Positions 52,863 through 63,000 are shown, counted from the stretch's first letter. The stretch: 64,000 nucleotides of DNA from Dyella sp. SG609 (GCF_012275375.1 NZ_JAAZQJ010000003.1:455653-519652), one strand, 5' to 3'. Program-made: numbers and translations. The notes: generated from the sequence alone by a model not told the origin.

Positions 52863-54137
52863 CTAGCCTTCGGCGTCCGGTTCCTTCTCGTCCAGCCCGT
52901 AGAGGCGCCCGGCCGCGTGCAGCAGGTCCATGTCGCCGGCCAGCGCGGCTTCGCGCAGGCGGGCGCTGGGATGGTGCAGCAGCTTGTTGGTGAGGGTGTT
53001 GGCGAGGAAGGCCAGCGCCTCGTCCGGCGACCTGCCGCGGGCGAGCATGGCGCGCGCCTTCTCCAGCACTTCGTCGCGGTGCGCCTCGGCGTGCTGGCGC
53101 ATGTCCACCGCCGGATTGCGCAGCGTGAGCGCGCGGCGCCAGGCCATGTAGCGGTCGACCTGCAGGTCGATGATGGCGTCCGCCTCGCGGGCCGCGGCCT
53201 CGCGCGAGCGGCGGTTGTCGTCGATCACCTGGCGCAGGTCGTCGATGCCGTAGAGGAACACGTCTTCCAGTTCGCCCACCGCCGGCTCGATGTCGCGCGG
53301 CACGGCGATGTCCACCATGAACATCGGCTTGCGCCGGCGCGCGCCGATGGCTTTCTCCACCATCGGCCGCGTCACGATCGGCAGCCGCGCGGCGGTGGAG
53401 GAAATCACGATGTCGGCTTCGGCCAGGTGCTGCGGCAGGTCGTGCAGGCCGATGGCGTAGCCGCCGTGGCGGCTGGCCAGTTCCTGCGCGTTTTCCAGCG
53501 TGCGGTTGGCCACGATCAGGCGCCGCACTTTCTTGTCGGCCAGATGCCGCGCGGCCAGCTCGATGGTGTCGCCGGCGCCGATCAGCAGCACGCAGGCCTG
53601 TTTCAGGTCGGTGAACACCTGCTCGGCCAGGCGCACCGCGGTGAAGGCCACCGACACGGTATGCGCGCCGATGCGGGTGTCCGTGCGCACGCGCTTGGCC
53701 ACGGCGAAGGTGTGCTGCAGCAGGCGGTCCATCGGCGCGCGCAGGGTCTGCGCGTCGCGCGCCACCTGGTAGGCGTCCTTCACCTGGCCGAGGATCTGCG
53801 GCTCGCCCAGCACCATCGAGTCCAGGCCGGTGGCCACGCGGAACATGTGGCGGACGGCGTCGTCCTCGTCGTGGCGGTAGAGGAACTCGTCGAGCTTGCC
53901 GGGAGTCAGCTGATGGTGCCGGCTCAGCCATGCCTCCGGCACCGCCTCGGCGCCCGCGGCGACGCTGACGTAGAGCTCGGTGCGGTTGCAGGTGGACAGG
54001 ATCATCGCCTCTTCCACGCCGGGCTGGCTGGTCAGCTCCTGCAACGCGGCGCCGGCGTTCGACTCGTCGAACGCCACTTGCTCGCGCAGCTGGACCGGCG
54101 CGGTGAGGTGATTGAGCCCGAGGGCGATCAGCGGCAT
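52863..54137 (-). CDS. hemA: Glutamyl-tRNA reductase
   Basis: HemA makes glutamate-1-semialdehyde, the first step of tetrapyrrole synthesis. The 424-residue product has the catalytic C50 in [12 protein letters not shown], the substrate-binding segment, the NADPH-binding Rossmann domain ([15 protein letters not shown]) and the C-terminal dimerisation helix. The gene is transcribed divergently from the TPR lipoprotein gene at 54243 and upstream of prfA. Heme made through this route also supplies catalase, though control is not shown here. Confidence 0.96.
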   Translation of the reverse strand: MPLIALGLNHLTAPVQLREQVAFDESNAGAALQELTSQPGVEEAMILSTCNRTELYVSVAAGAEAVPEAWLSRHHQLTPGKLDEFLYRHDEDDAVRHMFRVATGLDSMVLGEPQILGQVKDAYQVARDAQTLRAPMDRLLQHTFAVAKRVRTDTRIGAHTVSVAFTAVRLAEQVFTDLKQACVLLIGAGDTIELAARHLADKKVRRLIVANRTLENAQELASRHGGYAIGLHDLPQHLAEADIVISSTAARLPIVTRPMVEKAIGARRRKPMFMVDIAVPRDIEPAVGELEDVFLYGIDDLRQVIDDNRRSREAAAREADAIIDLQVDRYMAWRRALTLRNPAVDMRQHAEAHRDEVLEKARAMLARGRSPDEALAFLANTLTNKLLHHPSARLREAALAGDMDLLHAAGRLYGLDEKEPDAEG

Positions 54138-54242
54138 GGTGAGGATCGTTTGGGAGCGGCAGGCATCCGCGGCGTAAACTAGGCCGCGATACTGGCCGTT
54201 CCCGGGGAGCGGCGGCTATATGACGGATGAACGGAGAATAGT

Positions 54243-55979
54243 GTGCTGAGCAGGTGGGCCAAGTTCAAGCAACTGCGGCATTTTGCGATCGGCGCCATCG
54301 GCCTGGCCGTATTGGCCGGATGCGCCACGGTACCGGGCCAGCAGGCCGCCAAGCCGGCGTCCGCGCAGCCGCTGGATCACCTGGCGGTGGTCACTCCCGA
54401 TGAAGACCACGACCTCACCGCCCAGCTGCTGGCCGGCGAGATGGCGATCGTCCGCACCGACCTCAAGTCCGCTGCCGCGGCCTACGCCAAGGCCATGGGG
54501 CTGAGCAACGACCCGCGCGTGGCCCAGCAGGCGACCGAGCTGGCCACGGCCATCCACGATCCCGTGCTGGCCGGACGCGCCATCGAGCGCTGGCAGCAGC
54601 TGGGCGCCAAGCCGGCCGACCTGGCCACGGTGCGGGCCCAGCTGGCGCTGGACCGGGGCGACACCGGCGAAGCGCAGAAGCAGCTGGACGCGCTGATCTC
54701 CAGCGGCGATCCGGACGCCTGGCGCCAGTTCGGCCGCGTGCTGCTCGGCAGCCGCGATACCGCCGTTTCCGCCCGCCTGCTGGAAGCCCTGGCCACCCCG
54801 AAACGCCTGCCGTCCGACCCGCAGGCCTGGCTGGCCATGAGCGAGCTGGGCGACAAGCTCGGCCGCCACGCCTACGCGCAGCAGTTGGCCGACGCCGCGA
54901 TCAAGCGCTTCAACAGCGCCGAGACCTACGCCTGGGCCGCCCAGCTGAAGTACCGCAACGGCGACCGCGCCGGCGCGCAGGCCATGTTCCAGAAGGCGCT
55001 GGGCCGCGAGCCTAAGAACGCCGGCCTGCGCATGGCCTACGCCACCCTGCTGGGCCAGGCCGGCGACTACGCCGGGGCGACCAAGGTGCTCGACAACGGT
55101 CCGCAGAACACCGAGACCTACGCCCTGCGCGCCACCCTGGCCGCGCGCGCCAACGACAGCAAGGCGATCGCCCGCATCTACGCCCAGCTGCAGCGCGCGC
55201 CGCGCGACGTACGCGACAGCAACAACTTCCTGCTCGGCACCCTGGCCGAAATGCTGGACAAGAACGAGGAAGCGCTGGACTGGTACAACCAGGTGCCGGA
55301 CGAGGACGACCACGCCTTCGAAGCCGACCTGCGCAGCGCCATCCTGCTGCACAAGATGGGCCGGGCTTCGGAATCCCACGAGCTGCTGACCCAGATGCAG
55401 ACCGACTACCTCGACCAGCCGGCCCAGCTGCGCCGCGCCTACGAGGCCGACGCCAGCCTGTACATGGCCGACCAGAAGTTCGCCCAGGCCGAGGCGGCGT
55501 TCAGCCGCGCGCTGCAGGTGGTGCCGGACGACCCGGAGCTGCTCTACGGCCGCGGCCTGGCCTATGCCGAGACCGGCGATACGGACAAGGCGGTGGCCGA
55601 TTTCCGCCGCCTGCTGCAGCTCAAGCCGGACGACATCGACGCCACCAATGCACTGGGCTACACCCTGGCCGACGCCAACCGCGACCTGCCGGAAGCCGAG
55701 CAGCTGATCCAGACCGCGCGCAGCGCCAAGCCGAACGACCCGGCCATCGCCGACTCCTGGGGCTGGCTGCAGTACCGGCTGGGCCACCTGGACCAGGCCG
55801 AGCAGACCCTGCGCACCGCCTGGCAGGCACGCAAGGACGCCGACGTCGGCGTGCACCTGGGCGAGGTGCTGTGGAAGCAGGGGCGCCAGGCCGACGCGCG
55901 CCGCGTGTTCGACGAAGTGCGCCGCATCGATCCGCACAGCAGCACCCTCCACGACACGCTCAAGCGACTGAATCCATGA
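54243..55979 (+). CDS. TPR-repeat outer-membrane lipoprotein
   Basis: The 578-residue product starts at GTG 54243 and has a lipoprotein signal with lipobox LAGC (C27), then many TPR units to the end (for example [20 protein letters not shown] and [20 protein letters not shown]). It is encoded directly before lolB with an ATGA overlap, as in Pseudomonas and Xanthomonas, so it is likely to act in envelope biogenesis. The exact role is unknown. Confidence 0.88.
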   Translation: MLSRWAKFKQLRHFAIGAIGLAVLAGCATVPGQQAAKPASAQPLDHLAVVTPDEDHDLTAQLLAGEMAIVRTDLKSAAAAYAKAMGLSNDPRVAQQATELATAIHDPVLAGRAIERWQQLGAKPADLATVRAQLALDRGDTGEAQKQLDALISSGDPDAWRQFGRVLLGSRDTAVSARLLEALATPKRLPSDPQAWLAMSELGDKLGRHAYAQQLADAAIKRFNSAETYAWAAQLKYRNGDRAGAQAMFQKALGREPKNAGLRMAYATLLGQAGDYAGATKVLDNGPQNTETYALRATLAARANDSKAIARIYAQLQRAPRDVRDSNNFLLGTLAEMLDKNEEALDWYNQVPDEDDHAFEADLRSAILLHKMGRASESHELLTQMQTDYLDQPAQLRRAYEADASLYMADQKFAQAEAAFSRALQVVPDDPELLYGRGLAYAETGDTDKAVADFRRLLQLKPDDIDATNALGYTLADANRDLPEAEQLIQTARSAKPNDPAIADSWGWLQYRLGHLDQAEQTLRTAWQARKDADVGVHLGEVLWKQGRQADARRVFDEVRRIDPHSSTLHDTLKRLNP

Positions 55980-56584
55980 GGACTTTTCTGCGTATCGCGG
56001 CGGCGGCCCTGCCGCTGCTGCTCGCCGCCTGCGTGTCCGCGCCGGCCGTGCGCATGAAGGGCGATGCCGCCCTGCTCAACGAGCAGGAAGCGCGCGAGCA
56101 CGCCCTGGCCGGCACCGATCATTGGGTGCTGCAGGGCAAGCTGGGCATTTCCGACGGCAAGGACGGCGGCAGCGGCAGCTTGAGCTGGTCGCAGGACGGC
56201 GAGCGCTACGAATTCACCGTGCGCTCGCCGGTGGTCGGCAAGAGCTTCCGCCTCAGCGGCGGCCCCGACGGCGCCCTGCTGGAAGGCGTGGACGGCGGCC
56301 CGATCCGCGGGCCGGACGCCGAATCGCTGATGCTCAAGGCGCTGGGCTGGGACGTGCCGCTGCGCGAACTGCGCGCCTGGGTGCTCGGCCTGCGCGCCGA
56401 CGGCGGCCCGGCGGAACTGAGCTTCGGCACCGACCGCCTGCCGTCCCTGCTGCAGCAGGACGGCTGGAATGTCGACTACCGCGAATGGGACGCCACCCGG
56501 CAGCCGCCGGTGCCGAAGAAGGTATTCGCGGAAAAGCCGCCGTACCGGGTGCGCCTGTCGATCGACTCCTGGACGTTTCAGTAA
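55976..56584 (+). CDS. lolB: Outer-membrane lipoprotein receptor LolB
   Basis: LolB takes lipoproteins from LolA and inserts them into the outer membrane. The 202-residue product has a lipoprotein signal with LLAAC (C19), the LolB-like beta-barrel (HWVLQGKLGISDG, GSGSLSWSQDGERYEF) and the conserved DAESLMLKALGWDVPL. ATG 55976 overlaps the stop of the TPR gene. The next gene begins 59 bases downstream and contains ispE. Confidence 0.92.
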   Translation: MRTFLRIAAAALPLLLAACVSAPAVRMKGDAALLNEQEAREHALAGTDHWVLQGKLGISDGKDGGSGSLSWSQDGERYEFTVRSPVVGKSFRLSGGPDGALLEGVDGGPIRGPDAESLMLKALGWDVPLRELRAWVLGLRADGGPAELSFGTDRLPSLLQQDGWNVDYREWDATRQPPVPKKVFAEKPPYRVRLSIDSWTFQ

Positions 56585-56643
56585 GACCGCTCCGCGGTTA
56601 GGCTTGGCGCCCCCGCGGCCGGGCGCCGTCAGCCGGAATCGAC

Positions 56644-58026
56644 ATGAGCTATAGCATCCAGCGCGCGCTGCCGGAGCAGGTGGAGGCGCTGTGCGCCATC
56701 GAACGCGAGGCCATGGAACTGTTCCGCGGCCATCGCGCCTGGCGTTTCTATGCGCCGGTGGTGATGCCGCCCGACCTGCTGCGGCTGGCGATCGAGCGTG
56801 GCCTGGTATGGGTTGCGCTGAGCGACGCGAGCGGCGAGCCGGTGGGCTTTGTCTGGCTGGACACCGAGGACGAGGCCGGCATCGGCCTGGCCGAGATCGA
56901 CGTGCTGCCGGACTGGGGCGGCCAGGGCATCGGCGCGGCGCTGCTGGAGCACGCCTGCGCCTGGGCCCGTGCCGCCGGCTATCGGCGGATCACCCTGGGC
57001 ACCCTGGCCGACGTGCCGTGGAATGCGCCGTTCTATGCCAGGCATGGCTTTGTCGAGGTCGACAAGCGCGATCCGGCCTTTGCCTTCGCGCGCGAGCGCG
57101 ACCTGGAGAACGGTTTCCCCGACGACCTGCGCGTGTTCATGAGCCGTACCTTCGAGGCGCCAGGAGCGGAGGATTGGACGGTCTGGCCGGCGCCGGCCAA
57201 GCTGAACCTGTTCCTGCGCATCACCGGGCGGCGTCCCGACGGCTACCACGAGCTGCAGACGGTGTTCCGGCTGCTGGACTGGGGCGACGAGATCCGCCTG
57301 CGACCCCGCCGAGACGGCCTGGTGCGGCGCCTCACGGACGTCCCCGGGGTGCCGGAAGAACAGGACCTGGCGGTCCGCGCCGCCCGCCTGCTGCAGCCGC
57401 ATGCGCCGGCCGGTGCCGGGGTGGATATCGAGCTGGAGAAGCGCATCCCGATGGGCGGCGGCCTGGGCGGCGGCAGTTCGGATGCGGCGACAGTGCTGGT
57501 CGCGCTCAACCATCTCTGGGGCACGGACCTGACCGAGGACGCGCTGGCCGAACTGGGCCGCCAGCTCGGCGCCGACGTGCCGGTCTTCGTGCGCGGACGT
57601 TCGGCCTGGGCCGAGGGGGTGGGCGACCGGCTGCAGCCGATCGCGCTGCCGCAGCGCTGGTACGTGGTGGTCGATCCGCACGAACACGTGCCCACCGGCG
57701 AGCTTTTTCAAGCGTCTGAATTGACACGAAATGCTCAGCCAGCCACAATTTCATCCTTTGCTTCGGGCGAAACAGCCGAGAACGCCTTCGAGCCGGTCGT
57801 ACGCGCGCGCCACCCCCGGGTGGCTGCGGCGCTGGGCTGGCTGAACAAGTTCGGCTGGGCAAGGCTTTCCGGCAGCGGCGGTTGCATCTTCATCGAGACC
57901 AAGTCGCAGGAACGGGCGGAATTCGTCGCCGGTCAGTGCCCGCCTTCATGCTCGGCCCATGTGGCCTTCGGCGTGGAGCGCTCCCCGTTGCTGGAAGCTC
58001 TGGCGCGCCATCGCGGCGCCGCCTGA
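56644..58026 (+). CDS. ispE: Fused GNAT acetyltransferase - 4-diphosphocytidyl-2C-methyl-D-erythritol kinase
   Basis: The 460-residue frame joins two complete proteins without a stop. Residues 1-168 are a GNAT N-acetyltransferase: the acetyl-CoA pyrophosphate loop region DVLPDWGGQGIGAALLEHA (86-104) and NAPFYARHGFVEV. Residues about 176-460 are full-length IspE, the kinase of the MEP isoprenoid pathway: the substrate and ATP sites PAPAKLNLFLR with K186 and PMGGGLGGGSSDAA with D280. Normal IspE is about 290 residues and alone. An in-frame ATG at 57139 (M166) could start a separate IspE, but no strong ribosome site precedes it. Confidence 0.92.
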   Translation: MSYSIQRALPEQVEALCAIEREAMELFRGHRAWRFYAPVVMPPDLLRLAIERGLVWVALSDASGEPVGFVWLDTEDEAGIGLAEIDVLPDWGGQGIGAALLEHACAWARAAGYRRITLGTLADVPWNAPFYARHGFVEVDKRDPAFAFARERDLENGFPDDLRVFMSRTFEAPGAEDWTVWPAPAKLNLFLRITGRRPDGYHELQTVFRLLDWGDEIRLRPRRDGLVRRLTDVPGVPEEQDLAVRAARLLQPHAPAGAGVDIELEKRIPMGGGLGGGSSDAATVLVALNHLWGTDLTEDALAELGRQLGADVPVFVRGRSAWAEGVGDRLQPIALPQRWYVVVDPHEHVPTGELFQASELTRNAQPATISSFASGETAENAFEPVVRARHPRVAAALGWLNKFGWARLSGSGGCIFIETKSQERAEFVAGQCPPSCSAHVAFGVERSPLLEALARHRGAA

Positions 58027-58040
58027 GCCGCAAGAGACAG

Positions 58041-58071
58041 GTCCCGGCCCGCCGCGAGGCGGGGCCGGGAC
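58041..58071. repeat. GC-rich hairpin after ispE
   Basis: GTCCCGGCCCGCC (58041-58053) and GGCGGGGCCGGGAC (58058-58071) form a 13-base stem with one bulge and a GCGA loop. The run after it is A, not T, on the plus strand, so it is not a classic terminator for ispE; it may act in RNA processing ahead of the tRNA. Confidence 0.6.
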
Positions 58072-58083
58072 AAAAAAATTCAC

Positions 58084-58160
58084 TGGGGCGTCGCCAAGCT
58101 GGTTAAGGCACGGGATTTTGATTCCCGCATGCGCAGGTTCGAATCCTGCCGCCCCAGCCA
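58084..58160 (+). tRNA. tRNA-Gln (TTG)
   Basis: 77 bases including the encoded CCA. The acceptor stem pairs TGGGGCG with CGCCCCA, and the anticodon loop TTTTGAT gives TTG. The T-arm GGTTCGAATCC is present. It lies between ispE and prs, as in relatives. Confidence 0.96.
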
Positions 58161-58193
58161 CTTCGAAACCGAGATGGCCAAAGGCTCACTGCA

Positions 58194-59156
58194 ATGACCG
58201 TGGACACGTCCACCCCGATGCTCTTCACCGGCAACGCGCACCGCGCCCTCGCCGAGGATGTCGCCACGCGTCTGGGCGTGCCGCTGGGCAAGGCGCTGGT
58301 TGGCCGCTTCAGCGACGGCGAGACGCAGATCGAGATCGAAGAGAACGTCCGCCGGCAGGAAGTGTTCGTGATCCAGCCGACGGGCGCGCCCAGCGCGGAG
58401 AACCTGTTCGAGCTGCTGACCCTGGTGGACGCGCTCAAGCGCGCCTCGGCGGCCAGCGTGACCGCGGTGATGCCGTACTTCGGCTACGCCCGCCAGGACC
58501 GCCGCCCGCGTTCGGCGCGCGTGCCGATCACCGCCAAGATGGTGGCCAAGATGATCGGCACCGTCGGCGTCGACCGCGTGCTCACGGTGGACCTGCACGC
58601 GGACCAGATCCAGGGCTTCTTCGACATCCCGGTGGACAACGTCTATGCCTCGCCGCTGCTGCTGGCGGACATCTGGCGCAACCACTCGATGGACAACCTG
58701 ATCGTGGTCAGCCCGGACGTCGGCGGCGTGGTGCGCGCCCGCGCCCTGGCCAAGCGCCTGGACGACGCGGACCTGGCCATCATCGACAAGCGCCGCCCGA
58801 AGGCGAACGTGGCCACGGTGATGAACATCATCGGCGAAGTGGACGGCAAGACCTGCGTGCTGGTCGACGACATCGTCGACACCGCCGGCACCCTGTGCGC
58901 GGCTGCTGCGGCTCTGAAGGAGCGCGGCGCCCGCAAGGTGGTGGCGTACTGCGTGCACCCGGTGCTGTCCGGTGCGGCGATCAGCAATGTGGAGAACTCC
59001 CAGCTCGACCAGCTGGTGGTGACCAACACCTTGCCGCTGCGCCCGGAAGCCCAGGCCTGCGCCAAGATCCGCCAGCTTTCGGTGGCCGAGCTGCTGGCGG
59101 AGACCATCCGCCGCATCGCGTTCGGCGAATCGGTCAGCTCGCTCTACGTGGATTGA
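58194..59156 (+). CDS. prs: Ribose-phosphate pyrophosphokinase
   Basis: Prs makes PRPP from ribose-5-phosphate and ATP. The 320-residue product has [16 protein letters not shown], the metal-binding [14 protein letters not shown] and the PRPP motif [11 protein letters not shown], all intact. It begins 33 bases after tRNA-Gln. An inverted-arm element follows the stop by six bases. Confidence 0.96.
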   Translation: MTVDTSTPMLFTGNAHRALAEDVATRLGVPLGKALVGRFSDGETQIEIEENVRRQEVFVIQPTGAPSAENLFELLTLVDALKRASAASVTAVMPYFGYARQDRRPRSARVPITAKMVAKMIGTVGVDRVLTVDLHADQIQGFFDIPVDNVYASPLLLADIWRNHSMDNLIVVSPDVGGVVRARALAKRLDDADLAIIDKRRPKANVATVMNIIGEVDGKTCVLVDDIVDTAGTLCAAAAALKERGARKVVAYCVHPVLSGAAISNVENSQLDQLVVTNTLPLRPEAQACAKIRQLSVAELLAETIRRIAFGESVSSLYVD

Positions 59157-59162
59157 TTGGGG

Positions 59163-59238
59163 CGGGAATCGGGAATAGGGGATAGGGAATCGGAAAAAGC
59201 CGAAGCGCAACCTCGATTCCCTATTCCCTATTCCCTAA
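59163..59238. repeat. Inverted-arm intergenic element, copy D
   Basis: The left arm CGGGAATCGGGAATAGGGGA (from 59163) and right arm GATTCCCTATTCCCTATTCC (about 59214-59234) flank a core of about 20 bases. It is the shortest copy in the window and lies directly after prs. Confidence 0.85.
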
Positions 59239-59255
59239 TTTACTCAAAAAAAACC

Positions 59256-59279
59256 GACTCCCTTGGTCGCGAGGGAGTC
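59256..59279. promoter_or_regulatory. Leader hairpin before rplY
   Basis: A perfect 8-base stem GACTCCCT/AGGGAGTC with an eight-base loop lies 49 bases before rplY. An A-run (59246-59253) precedes it and no T-run follows. Autoregulation through the leader, as for other ribosomal protein genes, is possible but unproven. Confidence 0.4.
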
Positions 59280-59328
59280 ACTCAAACCGCCGCGAGGCGG
59301 ATCACAACCTGAAGTAGGAATCGCCAAC

Positions 59329-59982
59329 ATGGCACAGATTCATGAAATCAAGGCCGAGAGCCGCAAGGACGAGGGGAAAGGTGCGAGCCGCCGCCTGCGT
59401 CGTGCGGACTTCGTGCCGGCCGTCGTCTACGGTGCGGGCCAGCCCCCGCAGAGCATCCAGATCTTCCACAACACCATCCTGCTTGCCGCCAAGCATGAGT
59501 GGTTCTTCTCCTCGGTGCTCGACCTGAACGTCGACGGCAAGGTGCAGAAGGTGCTGGTGCGCGACTGGCAGAAGCATCCGTTCAAGCAGCAGATGCTGCA
59601 CATGGACTTCCTGCGCATCAATGAGAACGAAGCCGTTCGCGTCAACGTGCCGCTGCACTTCCTGAACCAGGAAAAGTCCCCGGCCGGCAAGACCTCCGGC
59701 GTGGTGATCTCGCACAACCTGACCGAAGTGGAAGTCTCCTGCCTGCCGAAGGACCTGCCGGAGTTCATCGAACTCGACCTGGCCAGCCTGAAGCCGGGCG
59801 AGATCGTCCACCTGTCGCAGCTGTCGCTGCCGAAGGGCGTGGAAATCCCGGCCCTGCACCTGGGTGCCGATCACGACATCGCCGTGGTCACCGCCAACAC
59901 GGTGAAGGAAGAAGTCGAAGAGGCTCCGGCCGAAGGCGAGGCCGCTCCGGCCGCCGACGCCGGCAAGGACGCCAAGAAGTAA
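59329..59982 (+). CDS. rplY: Ribosomal protein bL25 (long, CTC-type)
   Basis: The 217-residue product is the long CTC form of ribosomal protein L25, binding 5S rRNA. The N-terminal L25 domain (KDEGKGASRRLRRADFVPAV) is followed by the CTC beta-rich domain (LPEFIELDLASLKPGEIVHL) and an acidic tail. ATG 59329 is preceded by GTAGGAA. It lies in the prs-rplY-pth-ychF order. Confidence 0.95.
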   Translation: MAQIHEIKAESRKDEGKGASRRLRRADFVPAVVYGAGQPPQSIQIFHNTILLAAKHEWFFSSVLDLNVDGKVQKVLVRDWQKHPFKQQMLHMDFLRINENEAVRVNVPLHFLNQEKSPAGKTSGVVISHNLTEVEVSCLPKDLPEFIELDLASLKPGEIVHLSQLSLPKGVEIPALHLGADHDIAVVTANTVKEEVEEAPAEGEAAPAADAGKDAKK

Positions 59983-60042
59983 GTCGCACGGCGATCCGCG
60001 CCTTTCCGGCGCGGGTCGCCGCCGCGTGCTTGCCGGCTATCC

Positions 60043-60648
60043 ATGGCGGGTCTGCGCCTCATTGTCGGGCTGGGTAATCCCGGTGCCGAATATCTCCGAA
60101 CCCGGCATAACGCCGGGTTCTGGTTTGTTGACGCCCTCGCGGCGGGGCAGGGCGAGCGCTGGGGCTTCGACGGCAAGCTGCATGGCGAAACCTGCAAGGT
60201 GCGCATCGGCGGCGAGCCGGTGTGGCTGCTCAAGCCCGCCACCTTCATGAACAAGAGCGGCCTCGCCGTCACGGCGGCGCTGCGCTACTACAAGATCGAG
60301 CCGGCCGAATGCCTGGTCGCCCATGACGAACTGGACCTGGACGCCGGCACCGTGCGCCTGAAGTTCGACGGCGGCCACGGCGGCCAGAACGGCCTGCGCG
60401 ACACCATCGCCCACCTCGGCCACGCCAAGTTCCATCGCCTGCGCATCGGCATCGGCCATCCCGGGCACCGGGACCAGGTCACGCCGTGGGTGCTGGGCCG
60501 CCCCTCCGCCAAGGACGAGGACGCCATCCTGGAGGGCATCGCGCGCGCGCTCAACGTGCTGCCGCTGGCGGTCGACGGGCAGTTCGACAAGGCGATGCAG
60601 CAGCTGCATACACCTGGGAATAGGGAATCGGGAATAGGGAATCGCTAA
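60043..60648 (+). CDS. pth: Peptidyl-tRNA hydrolase
   Basis: Pth frees tRNA from prematurely released peptidyl-tRNA. The 201-residue product has N12 and H22 in [28 protein letters not shown] and the catalytic Asp in DELDLDAG. The core ends near QLHTPG; the last ten or so residues (NRESGIGNR) are encoded by the left arm of an inverted-arm element, so the usual C-terminus has been replaced or extended. Confidence 0.95.
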   Translation: MAGLRLIVGLGNPGAEYLRTRHNAGFWFVDALAAGQGERWGFDGKLHGETCKVRIGGEPVWLLKPATFMNKSGLAVTAALRYYKIEPAECLVAHDELDLDAGTVRLKFDGGHGGQNGLRDTIAHLGHAKFHRLRIGIGHPGHRDQVTPWVLGRPSAKDEDAILEGIARALNVLPLAVDGQFDKAMQQLHTPGNRESGIGNR

Positions 60649-60703
60649 AGCGTTTCGCCTCTTGCTGGTTTTACTATTCCCTATTCTCCACTCCCTATTC
60701 CCG
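60613..60703. repeat. Inverted-arm intergenic element, copy E
   Basis: The left arm TGGGAATAGGGAATCGGGAA (from 60615) lies in the 3' end of pth, and the right arm CTATTCCCTATTCTCCACTC plus CCTATTCCC ends at about 60702. The core has about 30 bases. It is part of the family at 4215, 24425, 32573 and 59163. Confidence 0.85.
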
Positions 60704-60712
60704 GATCCATCC

Positions 60713-61804
60713 ATGGGCATCAAATGCGGCATCGTCGGCCTGCCTAACGTCGGCAAGTCCACCCTGTTCAACGCGCTGACCAAGGCCGGCATCGCCGCCG
60801 CCAACTTCCCGTTCTGCACGATCGAGCCGAACGTCGGCGTGGTGCCGGTGCCGGATGCGCGCCTGCAGGCGCTGTCGGACATCGTCAATCCGCAGAAGGT
60901 GATTCCCACCGCGGTCGAATTCGTCGACATCGCGGGCCTGGTCGCCGGCGCCTCCAAGGGCGAGGGCCTGGGCAACAAGTTCCTGGCGCATATCCGCGAG
61001 GTGGATGCGATCGCCCACGTGGTGCGCTGTTTCGAGCACACCGACATCATCCACGTGGCCGGCAAGGTCGACCCGATCGCCGACATCGAAACCATCGACA
61101 CCGAGCTGGCCCTGGCCGACCTCGATTCGGTGGAAAAAGCGCTGAACCGCGCCGAGCGCGCGGCCAAGGCCAACGACAAGGAAGCCGTGGCCAAGAAGCC
61201 GGTGCTGCAAAAGCTCGCGGCCGGCCTCAACGAAGGCAAGAGCGCGCGCAGCCTGGGCCTGGACGAGGATGAAAAGGCGCTGGTGCGCGACCTGTTCCTG
61301 CTCACGCTCAAGCCGCTGATGTACATCGCCAACGTGCGCGAGGACGGCTTCGAGAACAATCCGCACCTCGATGCCGTGCGCGCCCGCGCCGTGCAGGAAG
61401 GTGCCGAAGTGGTGCCGGTATGCGCCGCCATCGAAGAGGAGCTCTCGCAGCTCGACGACGCCGACCGCGACGAATTCCTCAAGGACCTGGGCCTGGAAGA
61501 GCCGGGCCTCAACCGCGTGATCCGCGCCGGCTACACCCTGCTCAAGCTGCAGACCTATTTCACCGCCGGCGTAAAGGAAGTGCGCGCCTGGACGATCAAG
61601 CGCGGCTTCACCGCGCCGCAGGCGGCGGGCGTGATCCACACCGATTTCGAGCGCGGCTTCATCCGTGCCGAGACGGTGTCGTACGACGACTTCATCCAGT
61701 TCAAGGGCGAGGCCGGCGCCGCCGCGGCGGGCCGCCTGCGCAAGGAAGGCAAGGACTACGTGGTGAAGGACGGCGACGTGCTGCACTTCCTGTTCAACGT
61801 CTGA
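60713..61804 (+). CDS. ychF: Ribosome-binding ATPase YchF
   Basis: YchF is a conserved OBG-family ATPase (prefers ATP) that binds ribosomes and takes part in stress response. The 363-residue product has the P-loop GLPNVGKST (residues 9-17), the coiled-coil insert, and the TGS-type C-terminal domain ([20 protein letters not shown] and [16 protein letters not shown]). ATG 60713 is chosen; a longer frame upstream lies in the repeat. A terminator follows the stop. Confidence 0.96.
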   Translation: MGIKCGIVGLPNVGKSTLFNALTKAGIAAANFPFCTIEPNVGVVPVPDARLQALSDIVNPQKVIPTAVEFVDIAGLVAGASKGEGLGNKFLAHIREVDAIAHVVRCFEHTDIIHVAGKVDPIADIETIDTELALADLDSVEKALNRAERAAKANDKEAVAKKPVLQKLAAGLNEGKSARSLGLDEDEKALVRDLFLLTLKPLMYIANVREDGFENNPHLDAVRARAVQEGAEVVPVCAAIEEELSQLDDADRDEFLKDLGLEEPGLNRVIRAGYTLLKLQTYFTAGVKEVRAWTIKRGFTAPQAAGVIHTDFERGFIRAETVSYDDFIQFKGEAGAAAAGRLRKEGKDYVVKDGDVLHFLFNV

Positions 61805-61824
61805 CCGGCATCGCCCGCAAGAGC

Positions 61825-61858
61825 AGCGGCGGCACCTCGCGGTGTCCGCCGCTTTTTT
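61825..61858 (+). terminator. Terminator after ychF
   Basis: A stem of AGCGGCGG and CCGCCGCT, with inner pairing ACC/GGT, followed by six T. It lies 21 bases past the ychF stop. Confidence 0.9.
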
Positions 61859-61909
61859 GTTTCCGGCGCAGGCGCTGCCAGACTGTGCGGGGTGTTCTGG
61901 GAGAGCGGC

Positions 61910-62419
61910 ATGTCCGGCGAAGTCCATCCATTGCGCCTGCGCCTGGGGCGCCCCGGCGACGCCCGCGCGATCGGCCTGCTGGTGCGCCGGGTGGCGCGCC
62001 GCTGGGTGGTGCCGGACCAGCCCGAGGCGGTGGGGCGGGCAATGCTGGCGCGCTTCAGCGCCCGCGGTTTCCGCGAGCGGATGCTGGCGGGGCAACGCTT
62101 CCACCTGGCCTTCCTGGGGCCGGTGCTGGTCGGTGTATCGGGCATGCGCGACGACAGCCACCTGGTGCAGCTCTTCGTCGGCACGCGCTACCACGGCCGC
62201 GGCATTGCCCGGAAGCTGTGGCAGCGGACCATGGACGACGCCATCCGCCGCGCCGGCACCCGCCGCTTCACCCTCAATGCCTCGCGCTGCGCGGTGCCGG
62301 TCTACCTGCATCTGGGCTTCGTGCCGACCGGGCCGGAAGGGCGTTCGCCCAAGGGCGTGGTCAGCACGCCGATGGCGCTCGTTCTGAGCCGCGCCGGGGC
62401 GCGCAAGCCGGCGGCATAA
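61910..62419 (+). CDS. GNAT-family N-acetyltransferase
   Basis: The 169-residue product is a GNAT fold protein with the acetyl-CoA loop VGTRYHGRGIARKLWQRTMD and the core strand RFTLNASRCAVPVYLHLGF. ATG 61910 has GGGAGAG about seven bases upstream; a GTG six codons earlier is possible. It is a stand-alone transferase and differs from the one fused to IspE. The substrate is unknown. It is 29 bases upstream of a thioesterase gene. Confidence 0.85.
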   Translation: MSGEVHPLRLRLGRPGDARAIGLLVRRVARRWVVPDQPEAVGRAMLARFSARGFRERMLAGQRFHLAFLGPVLVGVSGMRDDSHLVQLFVGTRYHGRGIARKLWQRTMDDAIRRAGTRRFTLNASRCAVPVYLHLGFVPTGPEGRSPKGVVSTPMALVLSRAGARKPAA

Positions 62420-62448
62420 TAGGCGTCCTTTCACCAGCCGGAGCCTCC

Positions 62449-62937
62449 ATGTCGGGCACGCAGCACGAAGTCAGTTTCCGTTTCCTGGCCCAGCCGACCG
62501 ACGTGAATTTCGGCGGCAAGGTGCACGGCGGCATGGCGATGAAGTGGATCGACCAGGCCGGCTATGCCTGCGCGGTGGCCTGGAGCGGGGCGTATTGCGT
62601 CACCGCGTCGGTGAGCGGCATCCAGTTCGTGGCGCCGATCCTGATCGGCGACCTGGTGACCGTGCGCGCGCGCCTGATCCACACCGGCCGCTCCAGCATG
62701 CACATGGCGGTGGACGTCCTGGCGCGCGACCTGCGCAAGGACGAGCACCGCCTGGCGACCAGCTGCGTGATGGTGTTCGTCGCGCTCGACAGCCCCGAGG
62801 GCAAGCCCACGCCGGTGCCGGTGTGGGAGCCGCGCGACGAGGCGGAGCGGCAGCTGCAGGCGCAGGCGAAACGCCTGATGGATCTGTCCAAGGAGATGGA
62901 GCAGCTGATCGACGCGAAGGCGCATTCGGACGTCTGA
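62449..62937 (+). CDS. Acyl-CoA thioesterase (hotdog family)
   Basis: The 162-residue product is a YciA/BFIT-like hotdog thioesterase with NFGGKVHGGMAMKWIDQAGY, where the conserved Asp lies, and MAVDVLARDL. A short C-terminal helical tail follows. It acts on acyl-CoA of medium or long chain by family analogy. Confidence 0.88.
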   Translation: MSGTQHEVSFRFLAQPTDVNFGGKVHGGMAMKWIDQAGYACAVAWSGAYCVTASVSGIQFVAPILIGDLVTVRARLIHTGRSSMHMAVDVLARDLRKDEHRLATSCVMVFVALDSPEGKPTPVPVWEPRDEAERQLQAQAKRLMDLSKEMEQLIDAKAHSDV

Positions 62938-63000
62938 GCGCGGCGCTGCGCGAGGCTTGATTCGCCGGCCCCGCGCACGTATTTTTTGCGTGCTCGGGTG

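Noticed and set aside
58041..58080. Hairpin after ispE as a plus-strand terminator
   Set aside because: The run following the stem is A, not T. No minus-strand gene needs it either, so it is recorded only as a hairpin.
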